A stretch of 14,805 nt of DNA from Thermodesulfobacteriota bacterium (lineage in GTDB: Bacteria > Desulfobacterota > S145-22): positions 1 through 14,805 of the forward strand of contig JANTFN010000018.1 of assembly GCA_024763435.1 (NCBI GenBank), given 5' to 3'. Both the position numbers and the translations under genes were made by a program. Shown here one piece after another: positions 14,515 through 14,805 of the stretch (positions are counted from its first letter, which is position 1; each line of letters starts with the position of its first letter). The notes beneath the pieces were generated by a model. That model did no database searches. It was not told where the DNA came from and worked only from the letters and a program-made list of their open reading frames with translations.

Positions 14515-14543
14515 GTAGAGACGCCCAATTTGGGCGTCTCTAC
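14515..14543 (+). repeat. Perfect REP-like palindrome in the convergent gap
   Basis: GTAGAGACGCCC (14515-14526) and its exact complement GGGCGTCTCTAC (14532-14543) flank AATTT. The hairpin has 12 perfect pairs. It lies 26 nt after the aminotransferase stop and about 70 nt from the end of the opposing DUF2442 gene. Neither strand has a T-run after it, so a classical terminator is unlikely, although it may still end transcription from both sides. In the rest of the gap (14544-14611) I see nothing further. Confidence 0.65.
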
Positions 14544-14611
14544 AAAGGTCAATTTATGCCTGTTTACCACCCAAAAAATAAGCTTGCCGTTAATCCAGAT
14601 TCCTGTGATTC

Positions 14612-14805
14612 TCAGCCGTTTAAGTTTTGAGTGTTGGTTGAAGTATCTTGTTCATTGATTTTTTGGCCGATTTTATAGAGGAAGTCGGGCGAAAAGTCGG
14701 CGCTGTTAGGCCACACGATGGTGTCTATATCATGATTGACACGAAAGGATCTAAAGAAGTCAAGGTCCTTCAAAGGCTCAAAAATAGGGCCATCAATATG
14801 CGGAA
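14612..14805 (-). CDS. DUF2442-domain protein, C-terminal part (5' end outside window)
   Basis: On the minus strand an open frame enters from the right edge and stops at 14612-14614 (TGA on that strand), giving 63 residues. It reads GPIFEPLKDLDFFRSFRV, then DTIVWPNSADFSPDFLY. The F-x-P-L-x-D, T-I-x-W-P-N and A-D-F-x-P-D-x-L-Y pattern is characteristic of DUF2442. These small proteins of unknown function are often encoded beside DUF4160 genes in toxin-antitoxin-like pairs. About the first third of the domain is beyond the window. The C-terminus after LYKIGQK is a polar tail of about 15 residues. It is the only convergent gene here and may mark the start of an accessory region. Confidence 0.8.
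   Translation of the reverse strand, partial: PHIDGPIFEPLKDLDFFRSFRVNHDIDTIVWPNSADFSPDFLYKIGQKINEQDTSTNTQNLNG

Overview
The window looks like chromosomal DNA of an anaerobic, Gram-negative bacterium. A Desulfobacterota (former Deltaproteobacteria) origin is my best inference, but no rRNA or other decisive phylogenetic marker is present. The clues are an EIIA(Man)-HPr regulatory PTS pair, the short thermophile/archaeal-type adenosylhomocysteinase, a menaquinone-type UbiD/UbiA pair, a periplasmic octaheme cytochrome c behind an FNR-like site, TrmFO, and three TTG starts. Almost everything is on the + strand; the one minus-strand gene is a DUF2442 gene cut off by the right edge.

Layout. (1) 1-494: tail of an EIIA(Man)-type protein overlapping HPr. 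(2) 538-3426: a sigma70-like promoter, then metK, ahcY and a small DUF2007 gene; together the first two make S-adenosylmethionine and clear its product S-adenosylhomocysteine. (3) 3602-10927: a tightly packed eight-gene run with short gaps or 4-7 nt overlaps. It holds a UbiD-family decarboxylase, a UbiA-family prenyltransferase (MqnP-like), a periplasmic solute-binding protein, an ABC ATPase, an ABC permease, trmFO, a small double-CxxC protein and a lipase-like alpha/beta hydrolase. (4) 10928-11157: an AT-rich regulatory region with an FNR-like palindrome and a -10 element in class II geometry, plus a 10-bp tandem repeat. (5) 11158-12417: a secreted octaheme cytochrome c resembling the hydroxylamine oxidoreductase (HAO) family, ended by an 11-bp-stem terminator. 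(6) 12545-14489: a SAM hydrolase (DUF62 family) overlapping a class I/II aminotransferase. (7) 14490-14805: a perfect REP-like palindrome and the 3' end of a convergent DUF2442 gene.

How it may work together. The UbiD/UbiA pair would supply menaquinone, the usual electron carrier for membrane-linked periplasmic cytochromes such as the octaheme protein. The ABC importer sits inside the quinone genes, so uptake of a quinone precursor or other aromatic acid is the most interesting hypothesis here. SAM metabolism appears at both ends: synthesis and SAH recycling on the left, SAM hydrolysis to adenosine and methionine on the right. Two five-unit arrays of degenerate pyrimidine-rich heptamers lie in separate intergenic gaps and probably belong to a genome-wide repeat family.
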